From positions 158,472,393 to 158,536,392 of the forward strand of contig OX578276.1 of the NCBI GenBank assembly GCA_951217055.1: 64,000 nucleotides of DNA, written 5' to 3'. A program made the position numbers and the translations under genes. Below are positions 1-11,396 of this stretch, in pieces; position 1 is the first letter of the stretch; every line of letters begins with the position of its first letter. This stretch comes from Gerris lacustris (Eukaryota; Arthropoda; Insecta; Hemiptera; Gerridae). The notes beneath the pieces were generated by a model that had not been told where the DNA came from, did no database searches, and was given only the letters and a program-made list of their open reading frames with translations.

Positions 1-239
1 GGTGCAGTATACAAGTAATGAATACGGGGTCAAAGTAATGAATACCCTTCATGATGCATATCGTTGAAAAGCTCTTTAAGAGTGCAGTAGTTGTTGTTAT
101 GTACAGTTTTGTCATATTTTCATTTAGGAGGAGGTTAAATTTGGGATATTTGTAAATTATCTTATCAAAGAGGAGAGGGTATAGAAATAAGTGGGAGGGA
201 TAAAATCTAGATATTCTCTCATAGTAAAATAATTTAAAT

Positions 240-314
240 GTTTCTCGACTGTAGTTTATAAACTTATCAAATTAAAATAACACTCCGTAGCGAAGCACGG
301 GTACCCAGCTAGTT
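240..314 (+). mobile_element. Helitron 3' terminus
   Basis: The segment ends in CTAG followed by T. Just upstream is a small GC-rich hairpin (CCGT-A-GC-GAA-GC-ACGG, about 283-300). Hairpin, short spacer, CTRR end and a following T is the standard Helitron 3' end, which transposes by rolling circle without target duplication. The matching 5' end is not in the window, so the element runs off the left edge or is truncated. The call rests on the terminal signature only; no Rep/helicase coding is visible. Confidence 0.45.
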
Positions 315-633
315 ATAAATATAAATCAAGCAACAAAGCCACTACTACTTTTACACAAGAATTCATGTCAGTGAAGGTTTTGTGTGGTTTGCTGAGATAC
401 CGAGATTAAGATGGTGCTCTGAAGGTAGGGTTGTAACCTGCTTCCCCGGAACCTGTAATAGTTTCCTGAAAGAGATTTGACTCCCTATTTTCATAACAAA
501 CTACCTGCAGTGTATTTGTGGTTGTGGTTGTAAGGGATGTTAAGTAAAAGTGCATTAGTGTGAAGAGGAGTGATAGTGCTGATTTCTGCCAATTTCACGT
601 CTTAAATCGTACCCTAATAAGAATTGTTGTTAA

Positions 634-893
634 ACTCAAATAGAAGGTTATTTAGATGGAGGTTTAAACAATGATAAGCGCAAATTACAAAAAAGCAGAG
701 TCACCAATCTGATTTCAATAACTTCACTGCATTAGCCATTCATTCTCTAATATTTATAAAATAATTATGTTGGCAATCCTTCATTTACTCCCTGGTTTTA
801 CTTTTTCTCCCTACTTTTTGAGTTCAGGGAAGAAAATACTTATTTTATTCTCTGTAAACTAAAACAAAATCATAACTTTTTCTCCCTACTGGA
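634..893 (+). repeat. Dispersed repeat, 'TACTGGAGATAA' family, partial copy
   Basis: This segment matches 25140-25442 and, inverted, 26690-26960. Shared landmarks are AATAGAAGGTTATTTAGATG, a TTTCAATAACTTCA block, TTTTGAGTTCAGGGA and CTCCCTACTGGA. Here the 3' module is present without the core that carries the GAGGCGAAGCCGAG motifs. The class is unknown. Confidence 0.6.
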
Positions 894-1327
894 TGTAAAT
901 TAATTTCCTCTCCCCTGCGTCAGATCGATAGTACTTGGACTAAGTCTGGTCAGGATAAATCCAACTGTTTCGCCAAACTATCCTCTGTTTTCATTCCACA
1001 TCCAGATATTTTCCATCCCGATAATTTGAACTTCATAAATAGCAACATTGACACTCCTCTTCCATTCATCTGATATTATTAAATCCCTGCCGAACAATAA
1101 AGCCCCCGGGCAGGACCTACTTACAACAAACATCCTAAAACACCTTTCCAAAAGAGCTACTCTATTAGTCTATTCTTACCTATAAATTTAACGCAGTCCT
1201 TAGAACTACATATTTCCCTTCCCAATAGAAAAATTACTTGATAATAATGATTCCGAAACCTTTTAGACATCACCATTTCCCATCCTTCTGTAGACCTTTT
1301 AGTCTTTTACCAGTTTTAGTAAAATCT

Positions 1328-1545
1328 CCAGCGTGGCCGAGGGTCTTAAGGCGCTCGCTCAGTTATCAATAAGTCGAGGCGACTCGAGGTTGTGGGTTCG
1401 ATCCAGTGCCATGATACTCTGAATTGCATCAATGAATCGCGAACGGTGCTGGGTGAGGGACACCCCCTATGGGGCACTCTTCTTCCAATCTTTGATTTGG
1501 TCCGTTTGATGTGGGTCCGATCCGTGTCATGATGATGTGATTTGT
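1328..1545 (+). mobile_element. tRNA-derived SINE-like insertion
   Basis: The sequence starts with a tRNA-like stretch with an A-box (TGGCCGAGGGT, about 1335) and a B-box (GGTTCGATCC, about 1395-1404), spaced with a long variable-arm-like segment as in Leu/Ser-type tRNAs. It is followed by unrelated tail sequence rather than a mature tRNA 3' end. It interrupts the LINE reading frame upstream of 1542. I infer a SINE or tRNA pseudogene, not a working tRNA, because the acceptor stem does not close. Confidence 0.5.
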
Positions 1546-2495
1546 ATCTATGGTATGTCTCAGCAGTCTTTCTGGATGAGAGTCAGCCTTTCGATATAGT
1601 TTGGTACCAAGGACTTCTGTGGAAACTCAAGGAAATCCTGCCCCCGACCTCTTACCTTATCCTTCGTTCTTATCTTAATGACAGGAATTTTGTAGTTCGA
1701 CAAGGTTCCTGTCACTCCGATTCTTTTAATATTCTAGCAGGTGTACCTCAAGGTAGCATTCTGGTTCTCTTCTTATACTCTATTTAAACAGCTGACAATC
1801 CAGAAACTCCTTCCACATCCATTTCCTCTTTTGCCGATGACAAAGCAATCCTTTCTGTAAATTCAGATCCTAACCATGCCTCCGATTTTATTCAAGATTA
1901 TCTTTAATCTATTGAGAACTGGTCCAAAAAATGACGAATCAAATTCAATAGAGAACAAAGTGTACATGTTACGTTCACTCTGCGAAGAGCTACTTGTCCA
2001 CCAGTCTACTTGTATCATCACCAACTTCCAATTTCGAAACATGTGCGGTACCTAGGACTTCATTTTGACCGAAGACTACTCACCTGGAACTTACATACTA
2101 CAAGACTAAAACGAACAGACATGAAGCTACGATACAAGACTTTACTCAGACTTTTGGACAACAGATCTAATTTATCACTAACGAACAAACTAACTGTCTA
2201 TATCTAGTTATAAAACCAATTTGGACATGCGGACTTGAACTGTGGGGATCGACCAAACCATCGAAATCTTACAAGATCCAATCCATGCAATCCATAATCC
2301 TACAAAAAATATTTAATGCTCCCTCCTACGTGGCCAACCGTATAATACATAAGGACCTATGCTGAAGAATTCTGGCCAAGTAATATGGACCATTTAATCC
2401 TACCATAAGGCGGAGCTGGTTTAGGAATGGAGAATGGAGAATAATTGTGTTTCGTGAACTGTATTCGTAGCGGGGAGGGGGGGGGGGGGGTATAT

Positions 2496-2767
2496 CTAGT
2501 GATTAGGAAATTTGTAAGAAAACCAATTTCTTGACTTACCTCAGGAATGGTGACTTAAGGTACTAGGCTAGCGACGGCGGAGGGCTGAAGCGTGTTGGCC
2601 TTGAGCTGCATTAGACAGACGTCGCCTTACAACTCTGACTGGACACGATTGGCGACTTGCGGTAAGCGGTTGAAGAGAAATACCTAGCGCTAGTATCGCA
2701 TCTTCTCTCACTCTCTTCTTCTAATATAAGGGCGCGTTTATACGCGGAGGCGTAAGCCTAGTGATTA
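2496..2767. mobile_element. Unclassified insertion within the LINE
   Basis: The LINE coding similarity breaks after about 2440 and resumes near 2770. The intervening segment is flanked by the direct 10-mer CTAGTGATTA at 2496-2505 and 2758-2767, which looks like a target-site duplication. No terminal inverted repeats or coding sequence were recognised. A G-run lies just outside at 2472-2490. Confidence 0.4.
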
Positions 2768-3239
2768 TTATAAACTCCCAAACTCTCATCATTAAATATC
2801 CACCAACCTAAATGTTCCCTACGTCCAAGTCCCAGCATCCTCTCGTTACAAGTCCTTCCACGCCAAGTTCATCCACCATCCTAATCCTCTGGTGCAGAAC
2901 TTGTCCTTTCCTCATATTCCTGATAATCCAAGGCGAAGCCTAAAGAGAAAATGGCCCCGTGACCATCTTAGAGACTAATGCTTTTGTAATCAAAATTATT
3001 GAAGTACCACCACTGGGTGGGGTCTCCAAATCTGAGTTGTAACTGTCCTGTAACTAAGCGAGATAAGCTGCTTGATTTGATTACTTTTTATAGTTGTGAC
3101 TAAATAATAAACGAAAAGAAGGAATATAAATTGATTCGATTTTAATCGATTAATCGAATCAAATTAAGATTCTAATAGATATTGGTAATCGAATGATTAG
3201 ATTAAATTCGATTTGGAACAATCGATTACAAAAAAATTT

Positions 3240-3360
3240 CGACATCTTTGAAACATACCTACATTAAAAATATCATGGTCATGGGACAATTGAAGATATA
3301 GTGGCGAGTCTATCATTGGTATTTGGATTTGGATTTTATAATAAAGGAATATAAAAGCTT
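3240..3360 (-). mobile_element. Old Helitron 5' end-like fragment
   Basis: Read on the minus strand, this begins with an A/T run, then TAAAATCCAAATCC and a later CCCATGACCATGATATTTT segment. The same order is found at the Helitron 5' end ending at 30500 (minus). It is degenerate and no 3' partner was found. Confidence 0.35.
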
Positions 3361-4185
3361 TTATCATATTTTTCTATGAAAAAAGTCATTTTCCCATCCC
3401 CTTTTTAACGAATTGCCTCTTATGAATGAATAACTTCTAATTAATTAAATTATTATCCTAGTAAATTAATATAGCCAACTTGGTCATGACAGAATTAAAC
3501 TAGAAAAGAAAATAATGCATTAGCTTTTGCAAACCCACTTGAGAGTTGAAACTAAGCAGTATAATATAAACGGAAAATTTAATAAATCCACCGAAAATAG
3601 TTAAAGTAAAAACAAATCTTAAAATTATTCTAATGTTTTTCTCCAGATTGCAGCAAGAAGGAAATTTAGTGCCGTAACTTAAGAGAAAAGGAAAATTTAT
3701 ATTAAAACTTATTTTTCCTTAGTTGCAATTTGAAACATTGTGCATATAAAACCAGTGTTTCTCTTGAAAATTTTAATTTGCATAAAATAATGAACTTATT
3801 TGTTTTATTCTGTATTTCTTAAGTAGTACTAAAACACGACGCAATACATAGATATATATTTTTCATACATTACGAGCCGTTAAACCCGTAATAACAGGCT
3901 CAATTTTATATTAATAACAAAAAGTAAAATTAAGTATATTAATTTAGACATCTATTTAAATAAGTTATTATGTCTATTTAAAGACCAAAAAATCGAAACA
4001 AACATATATTTTTATTAAAATAAATGTGGTTGCCTTAGTTATAGCAATTACACATAAATTCGAGGTGAGTCGTCGCCGTCGGGACACTGCTCGATTATAT
4101 AAATGATTCCAACGATTTGGAAAAAATCATTGTTAAACATCTGGATAATTGGTTTTCCGAATTAATATGGTGTGTACAACTATAA

Positions 4186-5173
4186 CCCTAGAAAGCTAAC
4201 CTGGAGTCAAAATGACTCCCATTTTTTTTTCAACTACGAATGCACGGTGTCAGTAAAACACAGAACTCCCACATCTCAGCTATGCTATCTCCCACCCTTG
4301 AATCACCCTTCTACACTTCTATCAGTTTCACATTCAGATTCTAAAGAGGACATATCGTTTGTTTTTCTGCAGTCACGGAGTCATTTTGACTCCTGTTTAG
4401 TCTTACACGTAAATATTTTGTAGGTCATTTTGACGCAGAATAGTATTTTTTAGAATAGTATGTCGTGTTATTGTTTATTTTGGCATTTTAAATCTTATAA
4501 ATTAAATATTATGTAACTTTTAATTCAAATATTATTTCAAATTAAAGGTAATATAATTGTAATTTATTCATTTACAAGTATAAATTGTTATATTTTTTTT
4601 TTGTCGTTATATGTCTAAATTATATTATAAAGTTAATAGAATATGAATATAGTCAAATAATGGAGAAATAATACAATGATCTAAACGACATTTATCACTT
4701 GATGAAGGAAATGACCGATTCAGATACCGATTATGAAAAAGAGCGTATTCGACAATAATGGTGACGGTTGTGATTTGGACCCTGATTTGAAAATAGAAAA
4801 TGCTTTTTTTGATCCCATCAGCGATGATGAGGAAAATGATAAATTAATTGAAACAATTTACGAAATAGAAAAACCAAAGGAAAGGAAAGAAAAAAGTTAC
4901 ATAAAAAAAAGTAAATAAAACCACTCCGGTTGATAACAATACCGGATATGTAATAGTAGTCCAGATTGAAAAACCGGAATTAAAAGGAAAAAATTGTTTT
5001 TTATGGCAAACAAAGCACCTAAGTGTCCCTTCAACTAGCACTAAAACGTGTTAAAAAAATATTGTACTTATTAGGCCTTTATATTTTAATAAAACTGGGT
5101 ATAATAGATTAGGGAGTTAATATGACTCAAGGTTAGTCTTAAGAGGTTAAAAAATATGGTTAGCGTTCTAGGG
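4186..5173 (+). mobile_element. Non-autonomous piggyBac-like element, copy 1
   Basis: The left end CCCTAGAAAGCTAACC and the right end (reverse complement CCCTAGAACGCTAACC) are 15/16 identical. Each is followed by a subterminal repeat of the form TGGAGTCAAAATGACTCCC. That repeat directly abuts the left TIR but lies about 27 bp from the right TIR. Such asymmetric TIR plus subterminal repeats and a TTAA target are hallmarks of piggyBac. The right flank is TTAA (5174-5177); the left flank has decayed to ATAA. At 988 bp it is far too short to encode a full transposase. A near copy in opposite orientation lies at 39062-40059. Confidence 0.85.
4733..4918 (+). pseudogene. piggyBac transposase N-terminal remnant
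   Basis: A 61-residue acidic open frame (DDEENDKLIETIYEIEKPKE region) inside the piggyBac-like element. It resembles the low-complexity acidic N-terminus common in piggyBac transposases but has no DDD catalytic domain. A better upstream start at about 4702 reads into a stop after roughly 17 codons, so a frameshift separates the two. The copy at 39195-39500 is longer and extends the frame. Assignment rests mainly on location between piggyBac TIRs. Confidence 0.45.
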
Positions 5174-6089
5174 TTAAAGGAAAAAACGTAATTAGTGATG
5201 ATATGTAATCTTAATTTACTGAAAAAAAATATGCAGCGTACATAATAGGATTTCTAAAGTGTTAGAAAGAAGTGACTAATTTCCTTTGTCTTCATGAGCT
5301 ACATCCTTTTCTAGGAGATACGAATGACCAGATTACGAGATTGGATTTTATTAAGTATTGCTTTTTTTGATCCGAGATTACCGATGGTAACAGAAGCTTT
5401 GTAATCGTTGTGAAGGGAATTTAGCAACATATAAAGACTGCAGGCGGTTGAAATGATCAGAGTATCATTTGTGGGCAACTTTCGACACACCATCCGAATG
5501 TCTTAAACATTAGATGTTTTTTGTGCGCATGCGGAAGACAAACAAATTGTTAGACAAAATTGAGAGAAATAAAATAATTAACAAAAAACGGTTTCGATGA
5601 TGTTGATAATAAAAAAAAATCTTTTTGTAGTCTAATTTAAATACGAATTCAATCACATATAACATATTACTAAAAAAAAAACTTGTTTTCGAGGTATTAT
5701 AAAAATAAAAAGGTACTCTTATAGAAAAGGGCCACCCCTTTTGTTTTTTTATACAGAAGAGTTTATATCCCTTAGTCTAACTACCTATTAAGACAAAGGG
5801 ATATTCAGTCCAATATGCTTTTGGACAAAGGAATATCACACTTTTGCATAAAAAAAAGTGTTTAGTCGGTTGTCAGAAGGTATATTAGATTAAAAAAAAA
5901 GTAGGGGGCCCCAGTAGCGTACACAGAAAATTTTTTCGAGGGGGGGGGGGGGCCCAACCTAATTTCACTTATATGCGGGTTTAGCATACCCCATAATGTA
6001 TTATAATTGTAATTTCTCCCCCTTTTCAACACTCTAATTTCAATTTCTAACCTCATATTTAATTAAATTAAAATCCTATGAGGACACCT

Positions 6090-7012
6090 CACTATGTGAT
6101 CATTCTAAAGAACGATTATGTCTCCGATTCCAATATTTCCAAGACACAAATCTGTTCCAGTTATCAGACATGTTTGATCCCGTTTCTGGCTGTTAGTCTG
6201 TCTTTCGCTCAATTATGGCGAACAATTCTTAAAAACTACTCTTTCGATTTTAATGAAATTCGGATGGCAGTTAATTAGCATATAAAAAGTCCATTGTTGG
6301 TCCTATATAAGGTCCAATCTTCTGGACCCATTTCCCTCCACCACATTTCTCCACCTGCCACAATTTCTCTATCACATGTGCACACACATACATTTATTTA
6401 CACCTTATCTTCAAAAATATTCATCTGATTTTATAAAACTTATCTGATAGAAGCTCACAGATTAATTTTAACTGTCTGCGCTGTTTAAATTTTGGTAAAT
6501 TGATACTTTAAATCATGTAAAAATCAAACCAATTTTGACTAATTTAAAAAAGGAGGGAAAATTGAGTATATTTAACATGAATAAAGTATCAATATAGCAA
6601 TATTTTAAGAGCGCAGACGGTTGAAATTATTCTTGGGTTATCTGCGGGCTACTTTAAACAAACCATTGAAATTTCATAAAAATCAGATGAGTACTTTTGA
6701 AGATATACGTGTAAATAAATGTATGTCTGTGCGAAGAGAAATAAATAGGTGCAGAAGATTGAAACTTATACGGGACCAGCAATGTTATAACCTGGCTAAT
6801 TATGACCTACCATCAAAATTTCAATAAAATTGGACGAATAGCTTTCAAGATATGTTGGTTCGCAAAATTGAAGGACAGGCGGACACGGGACCCAAACTGT
6901 ACCCTGATGTTGAGCAGATTTCTGTCTTGGAATTTTTGAAATCGGAGACATAAAAATTGTTCGTTCTTCAGAACTGTCACATATCTTCCGTTTCCTTTGG
7001 TAAGCTCGGAAG
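6090..7012. mobile_element. Long fold-back element, copy A
   Basis: The left arm (about 6092-6535) and right arm (about 6595-7012) are reverse complements with moderate divergence. Paired landmarks are TATGTCTCCGATTCC with GGAGACATA, TTTAATGAAATTCGGATGG with CCATCAAAATTTCAATAAAA, and AAATTGATACTTTAAATCAT with the ATAAAGTATCAATATAGCAA box near the centre. The same arms make up copy B at 16130-17107 and several fragments in this window. No transposase frame is present. Open frames inside (for example 6813-7178) are by-products of the repeat. Confidence 0.75.
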
Positions 7013-7439
7013 CAAAACGTGATCCATACTGCAAAAGCAAACGTGGATTTGGAGCACATACGAATTTCAAATTTTTATCTAGAAGAGAATTCTTCTCTAA
7101 GAAAATTAAATACCTATTGCAAAACAAAAGAATCATTCGCTCATTCGCTGGGTAATTACATGGGACATTTAACATCAAATGTTTTCTGAACGCTTTTTGA
7201 GTTTTTAGATTTAAATTTACTATTACTATGTAATATGAATCAGTTTTTTCACAAAATGATAAACCGATTTATTTATATTGCCTCTGTTTTCCCACTACAT
7301 GTCGACGAACACTAGTCCGACCTGAGTCAGCAAGAGGGGAATGCCGTATAGACAAGAGGACCCACGTAGCGTTCTACACACAATCCTGGTCCAATACAAA
7401 AATTTGCTACTGAAATCCACAACCATCATTTTCCCGTTT

Positions 7440-7930
7440 AAGCCAGTCTAGTGTGCATATTTTAATTCAATTAATTTAATTCCATCGGCAAAAGTTCGAG
7501 TTGATTCGGGCCTCATTTAATTTAATGTGCTTAACACCTAGGCCGAGCCGGCAATCGGGTCTATTATTGAACGCATCCCAATTTATTTTGATGCATAATT
7601 TCCATCGACCAAATCGGGACTACTAGCAATCAGGCCGATTCATTGTACTCATCCTAATCAATTCAATGCACTTAATTCTATAGCAAAAATCCGGGCCTAG
7701 CTGTCAATCAGCAGTCTATTTTACGAATCCAAGTTCAATTTATTGCATTAGGATTCGTAATGAATTGAAGCTGTCCTATAATGCAACCTATGCTATTGCA
7801 CTGGACTAAAACCACAAAAAAATCATTGAATTCAATTGGCGAAAAATCGGGCCCAGCCGAAATCGGGTCGTCAAAGTTTAATGTTTTTAGTTCCACTGGC
7901 AAAATTCAAGGCCTAGTCGGCAAATGAGCC
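7440..7930. repeat. Degenerate edge of the 62-bp satellite
   Basis: Recognisable pieces of the satellite (TTCCATCGGCAAAA, GGGCC(T/C)AG, TTAATTCAATG) recur with irregular spacing and heavy divergence. This fits older decayed units at the margin of the homogenised array. Confidence 0.65.
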
Positions 7931-9910
7931 GATTAATTTCATGCATCCTAATTTAATTCAATGAATCTAATTCCATCAGCAAACATCTCGGTCCAGCCAA
8001 AATCGGGCCGCTATAGTGTTTAATAGTTTTAGTTTCATCGACAAATATCCGGGCCCAGCCGACAGTCGGGCCGTTATAATGTTTAATAAATTTAATTCCA
8101 TCGGCCAAAATCCGGGCCCAGCCGACAGTCGGGCCGGTATAGTGTTTAATAAATTTAATTCCATCGGCAAAATCCGAGCCCAGCCGGCAGTCGGGCCGGT
8201 ATAATGTTTAATAAATTTAATTTCATCGGCAAAATCCGGGCCCAGCCGACAGTCGGGCCGGTATAGTGTTTAATAAATTTAATTCCATCGGCAAAATCCG
8301 GGCCCAGCCGACAGTCGGGCCGGTATAATGTTTAATAAATTTAATTCCATCGGCCAAAATCCGGGCCCAGCCGACAGTCGGGCCGGTATAGTGTTTAATA
8401 AATTCAATTCCATCGGTAAAATCTGGGCCCAGCCGACAGTCAGGGCGGTATAATGTTTAATAAATTTTATTCCATCGGCAAAATCCGGGCCCAGCCGACA
8501 GTCGGGCCGGTATAATGTTTAATAAATTTAATTCCATCGGCCAAAATCCTGGCCCAGCCGACAGTCGGGCCGGTATAGTGTTTAATAAATTCAATTCCAT
8601 CGGTAAAATCTGGGCCCAGCCGACAGTCAGGGCGGTATAATGTTTAATAAATTTTATTCCATCGGCAAAATCCGGGCCCAGCCAACAGTCGGGCCGGTAT
8701 AGTGTTTAATAAATTTAATTCCATCGGCAAAATCCGGGCCCAGCCGGCAGTCGGGCCGGTATAGTGTTTAATAAATTTAATTCCATCGGCAAACTCCGAG
8801 CCCAGCCGACAGTCGGGCCGGTATAATGTTTAATAAATTTAATTTCATCGGCAAAATCCGGGCCCAGCCGACAGTCGGGCCGGTATAGTGTTTAACAAAT
8901 TTAATTCCATAGGCAAAATCCGGGCCCAGCCGACAGTCGGGCCGGTATAATGTTTAATAAATTTAATTCCATCGGCCAAAATCCGGGCCCAGCCGACAGT
9001 CGGGCCGGTATAGTGTTTAATAAATTCAATTCCATCGGTAAAATCTGGGCCCAGCCGACAGTCAGGGCGGTATAATGTTTAATAAATTTTATTCCATCAG
9101 CAAAATCCGGGCCCAGCCGACAGTCGGGCCGGTATAATGTTTAATAAATTTTATTCCATCGGCAAAATCCGGGCCCAGCCGACAGTCGGGCCGGTATAAT
9201 GTTTAATAAATTTAATTCCATCGGCCAAAATCCTGGCCCAGCCGACAGTCGGGCCGGTATAGTATTTAATAAATTCAATTCCATCGGTAAAATCTGGGCC
9301 CAGCCGACAGTCAGGGCGGTATAATGTTTAATAAATTTTATTCCATCGGCAAAATCCGGGCCCAGCCGACAGTCGGGCCGGTATAGTGTTTAATAAATTC
9401 AATTCCATCGGGAAAATCCTGGCCCAGCCGACAGTCAGGGCGGTATAATGTTTAATAAATTTTATTCCATCGGCAAAATCTGGGCCCAGCCGACAGTCGG
9501 GCCGGTATAGTGTTTAATAAATTCAATTCCATTGGTAAAATCCGGGCCCAGCCGACAGTCAGGGCGGTATAATGTTTAATAAATTTTATTCCATCGGCAA
9601 AATCCGGGCCCAGCCGACAGTCGGGCCGGTATAGTGTTTAATAAATTCAATTCCATCGGGAAAATCCTGGCCCAGCCGATAGTCAGGGCGGTATAATGTT
9701 TAATAAATTTTATACCATCGGCAAAATCCGGGCCCAGCCGACAGTCGGGCCGGTATAGTGTTTAATAAATTCAATTCCATTGGTAAAATCCGGGCCCAGC
9801 CGACAGTCGGGCCGGTATAATGTTTAATAAATTCAATTCCATTGGTAAAATCCGGGCCCAGCCGACAATCGGGCCGGTATAGTGTTGAATGAATTAAATT
9901 CATCGGCAAA
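7930..9910. repeat. 62-bp satellite array, about 30 units
   Basis: The period measured between successive GGTATA(A/G)TG boxes is 62 bp (for example 8198 to 8260). Each unit contains TTTAATAAATT, TCCATCGG, GGGCCCAGCCGACAGTC and GGGCCGGTATA. GGGCCC and the CAGCCGAC...GTCGGGCC pairing give each unit hairpin potential. Variant units (CAGTCAGGGCGGTATAA; ATCCTGGCCCAG) recur in a regular order, indicating higher-order amplification. Short reading frames here (7976-8204, 9700-9954) are artefacts of the repeat. Confidence 0.9.
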
Positions 9911-10150
9911 TCCGGGCCGAGCTTATTTGGGGTGATTAAGTGTATACACACCATAAGATAATACTTAATTAATTCCTTTTATTGGAAAATATTTACAGCC
10001 AATTCGAATCCATCTGTCAATACTGTGCTTTTTTGGTTTTAAGTGTATGGCGGGTCTTAGGTATGTAATCATTTCGGGGGGGGGGGGGGGGGGGGGCCAG
10101 GGCCCCCCACTGTGTACGCCACTGGGGGGCCCTTTTCTATAGAAGTGCCA

Positions 10151-11390
10151 ATAAATTTGTCATTGCTAAAATCAAAAGATTTAAATTAGTTGTCACTATG
10201 CATTACGTTGTTATATAAATAACTTAGCAAACTACTTTTTAAATTATGCTGTTTCATAGGACAGGACGTCATTAGGTTTATTTTTACATAAAACTGCTGC
10301 TAAGTTTTTTTAAAAAACCATACTTTTACCCCACTGATCAGAATTCAGGCTAAATTGTATAAAATAATTAGCAAGAAGATGTGGGCGTTTGCTGCTCTTT
10401 ATACAGAAGATTAAACAAGTTTATTTTAAAATCAATTAAACTTACTCAGGTCATTGAAAACACTTATTTAATGAAGCTCTCATTTATTTAAACTTTAGAA
10501 CCAGATACTATTAGGAGTAAATTTTCTCATCTCAACAATTCTTACATGCAACAAAATATTACGCATCTTTTCTGCCTGTCTGTGAGTAACGTTTACGTGT
10601 CCGACGACAATTTGAGTAAAAATTAACCGATTTAGTTTTAATTTGGTATACATATTCATTTTACTAATGCTCATAGTACAGGTAAAATAGACCCAAAATG
10701 CACTAAATAAATGACAAAATTTGTACATTCATTAAACTTTGCTCATACCTTCATATTGACAGTGGAAATTTTTGCTTTTTACCAAATATCTCGAAAAGTA
10801 TTGACATTTATTTATTCTATCAAATAAAACAACTTTTAACTAGATGGATAAGATGTTTTATTATTCATAATCAAATTTTCTTTTTATAGCATTAATATAT
10901 TAACTTTTATCCACCGTTTATCTTTAATTTTAACATAAATGATTTGAATCTACCGTGGAATTTTAAATATTTCCGTTATATATTCGTAAAAAATTTAAAT
11001 TTATAAATTTCATTTACTTTTATTCATTTTCTTCTTCGTGGTACTACAGCCTCCAGTCTTATTCATCAGCTACTCTGCAAAGCCATTCTCCTAAAATATA
11101 TAAATATGCAAATTGTGCGGTCTGGTGGGCCATAGAAAAAATAAGATTAGCAATTTGATCTGGTTTAACAGGAATCCAAGATGGCGGATAATTCATGTCA
11201 CACGAAAAAAAAAATTGTTTTTTTAAATTTTGTGTGGGGTATCTAATGAAAGGTTTTAAAGAGTAGATTACAAAAATGTATATGACGTGTTAATTGTTTA
11301 ATTTTCCACCTCTTACCAAAAATCATCAAACATTTGCGTCCCCTCCCCCTCCTTAATATAACCAGTTTTATGTTAAGGATACCAACGAAA
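10151..11390. other. No gene recognised, AT-rich
   Basis: I see only AT-rich DNA with short frames lacking known motifs. Around 11165-11300 there is a GATGGCGG-type stretch like those found in Helitron-like sequence near 30350, but it is too short to classify. Confidence 0.4.
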
Positions 11391-11396
11391 CCCTTT

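Larger units (their letters stand above)
940..3000 (+). pseudogene. Decayed Jockey-type LINE, reverse transcriptase ORF2
   Basis: A degenerate non-LTR retrotransposon ORF2 can be followed through several frames. At about 1085-1150 it reads like the start of a Jockey RT domain (LPNNKAPGQD). At 1542-1787 an 81-residue piece carries FLD, LLWKLKEILP, LRSYLNDRNF and the RT hallmark AGVPQGSI. At about 1830 there is FADDK in place of the catalytic FADD box. At 2010-2207 comes the thumb-like YLGLHFDRRLTW-type segment. At about 2830-2970 the usual C-terminal tail (HHPNPLVQNL, then RRSLKRKWPRDHL) is readable. Frameshifts, stops and an internal insertion near 2506-2757 mean it cannot be functional. The family assignment comes from these motifs by eye. 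Confidence 0.75.
5912..10124. mobile_element. hAT-type non-autonomous element carrying satellite
   Basis: The left end CAGTAGCGTACACAG and the right end (reverse complement CAGTGGCGTACACAG) match at 14/15. They are flanked by a perfect 8-bp direct repeat GGGGGCCC at 5904-5911 and 10125-10132. An 8-bp duplication with CAGTGG-type ends is characteristic of hAT elements. Long G-runs sit subterminally on both sides (5939-5952 and about 10076-10096). No transposase frame is visible in the 4.2 kb. Inside are a long fold-back element (about 6090-7012) and a 62-bp satellite array (about 7930-9900). Confidence 0.7.
5712..10150. mobile_element. Small inverted-repeat element split by the hAT insertion
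   Basis: About 22 bp at 5712-5733 (contains TATAGAAAAGGGCC) matches the inverted complement at about 10129-10150 at roughly 19 of 22 positions. Removing the hAT element between them leaves a MITE-sized element of about 220 bp. The hAT inserted at GGGGGCCC just inside its right end. Flanking A/T-rich sequences (AATAAAAA and AATAAATT) could be a decayed target duplication. The class is unassigned. Confidence 0.45.

Noticed and set aside
6813..7178. 121-codon minus-strand ORF
   Set aside because: Lies in the right arm of the fold-back element, with no motif and similar frames in the mirror arm.
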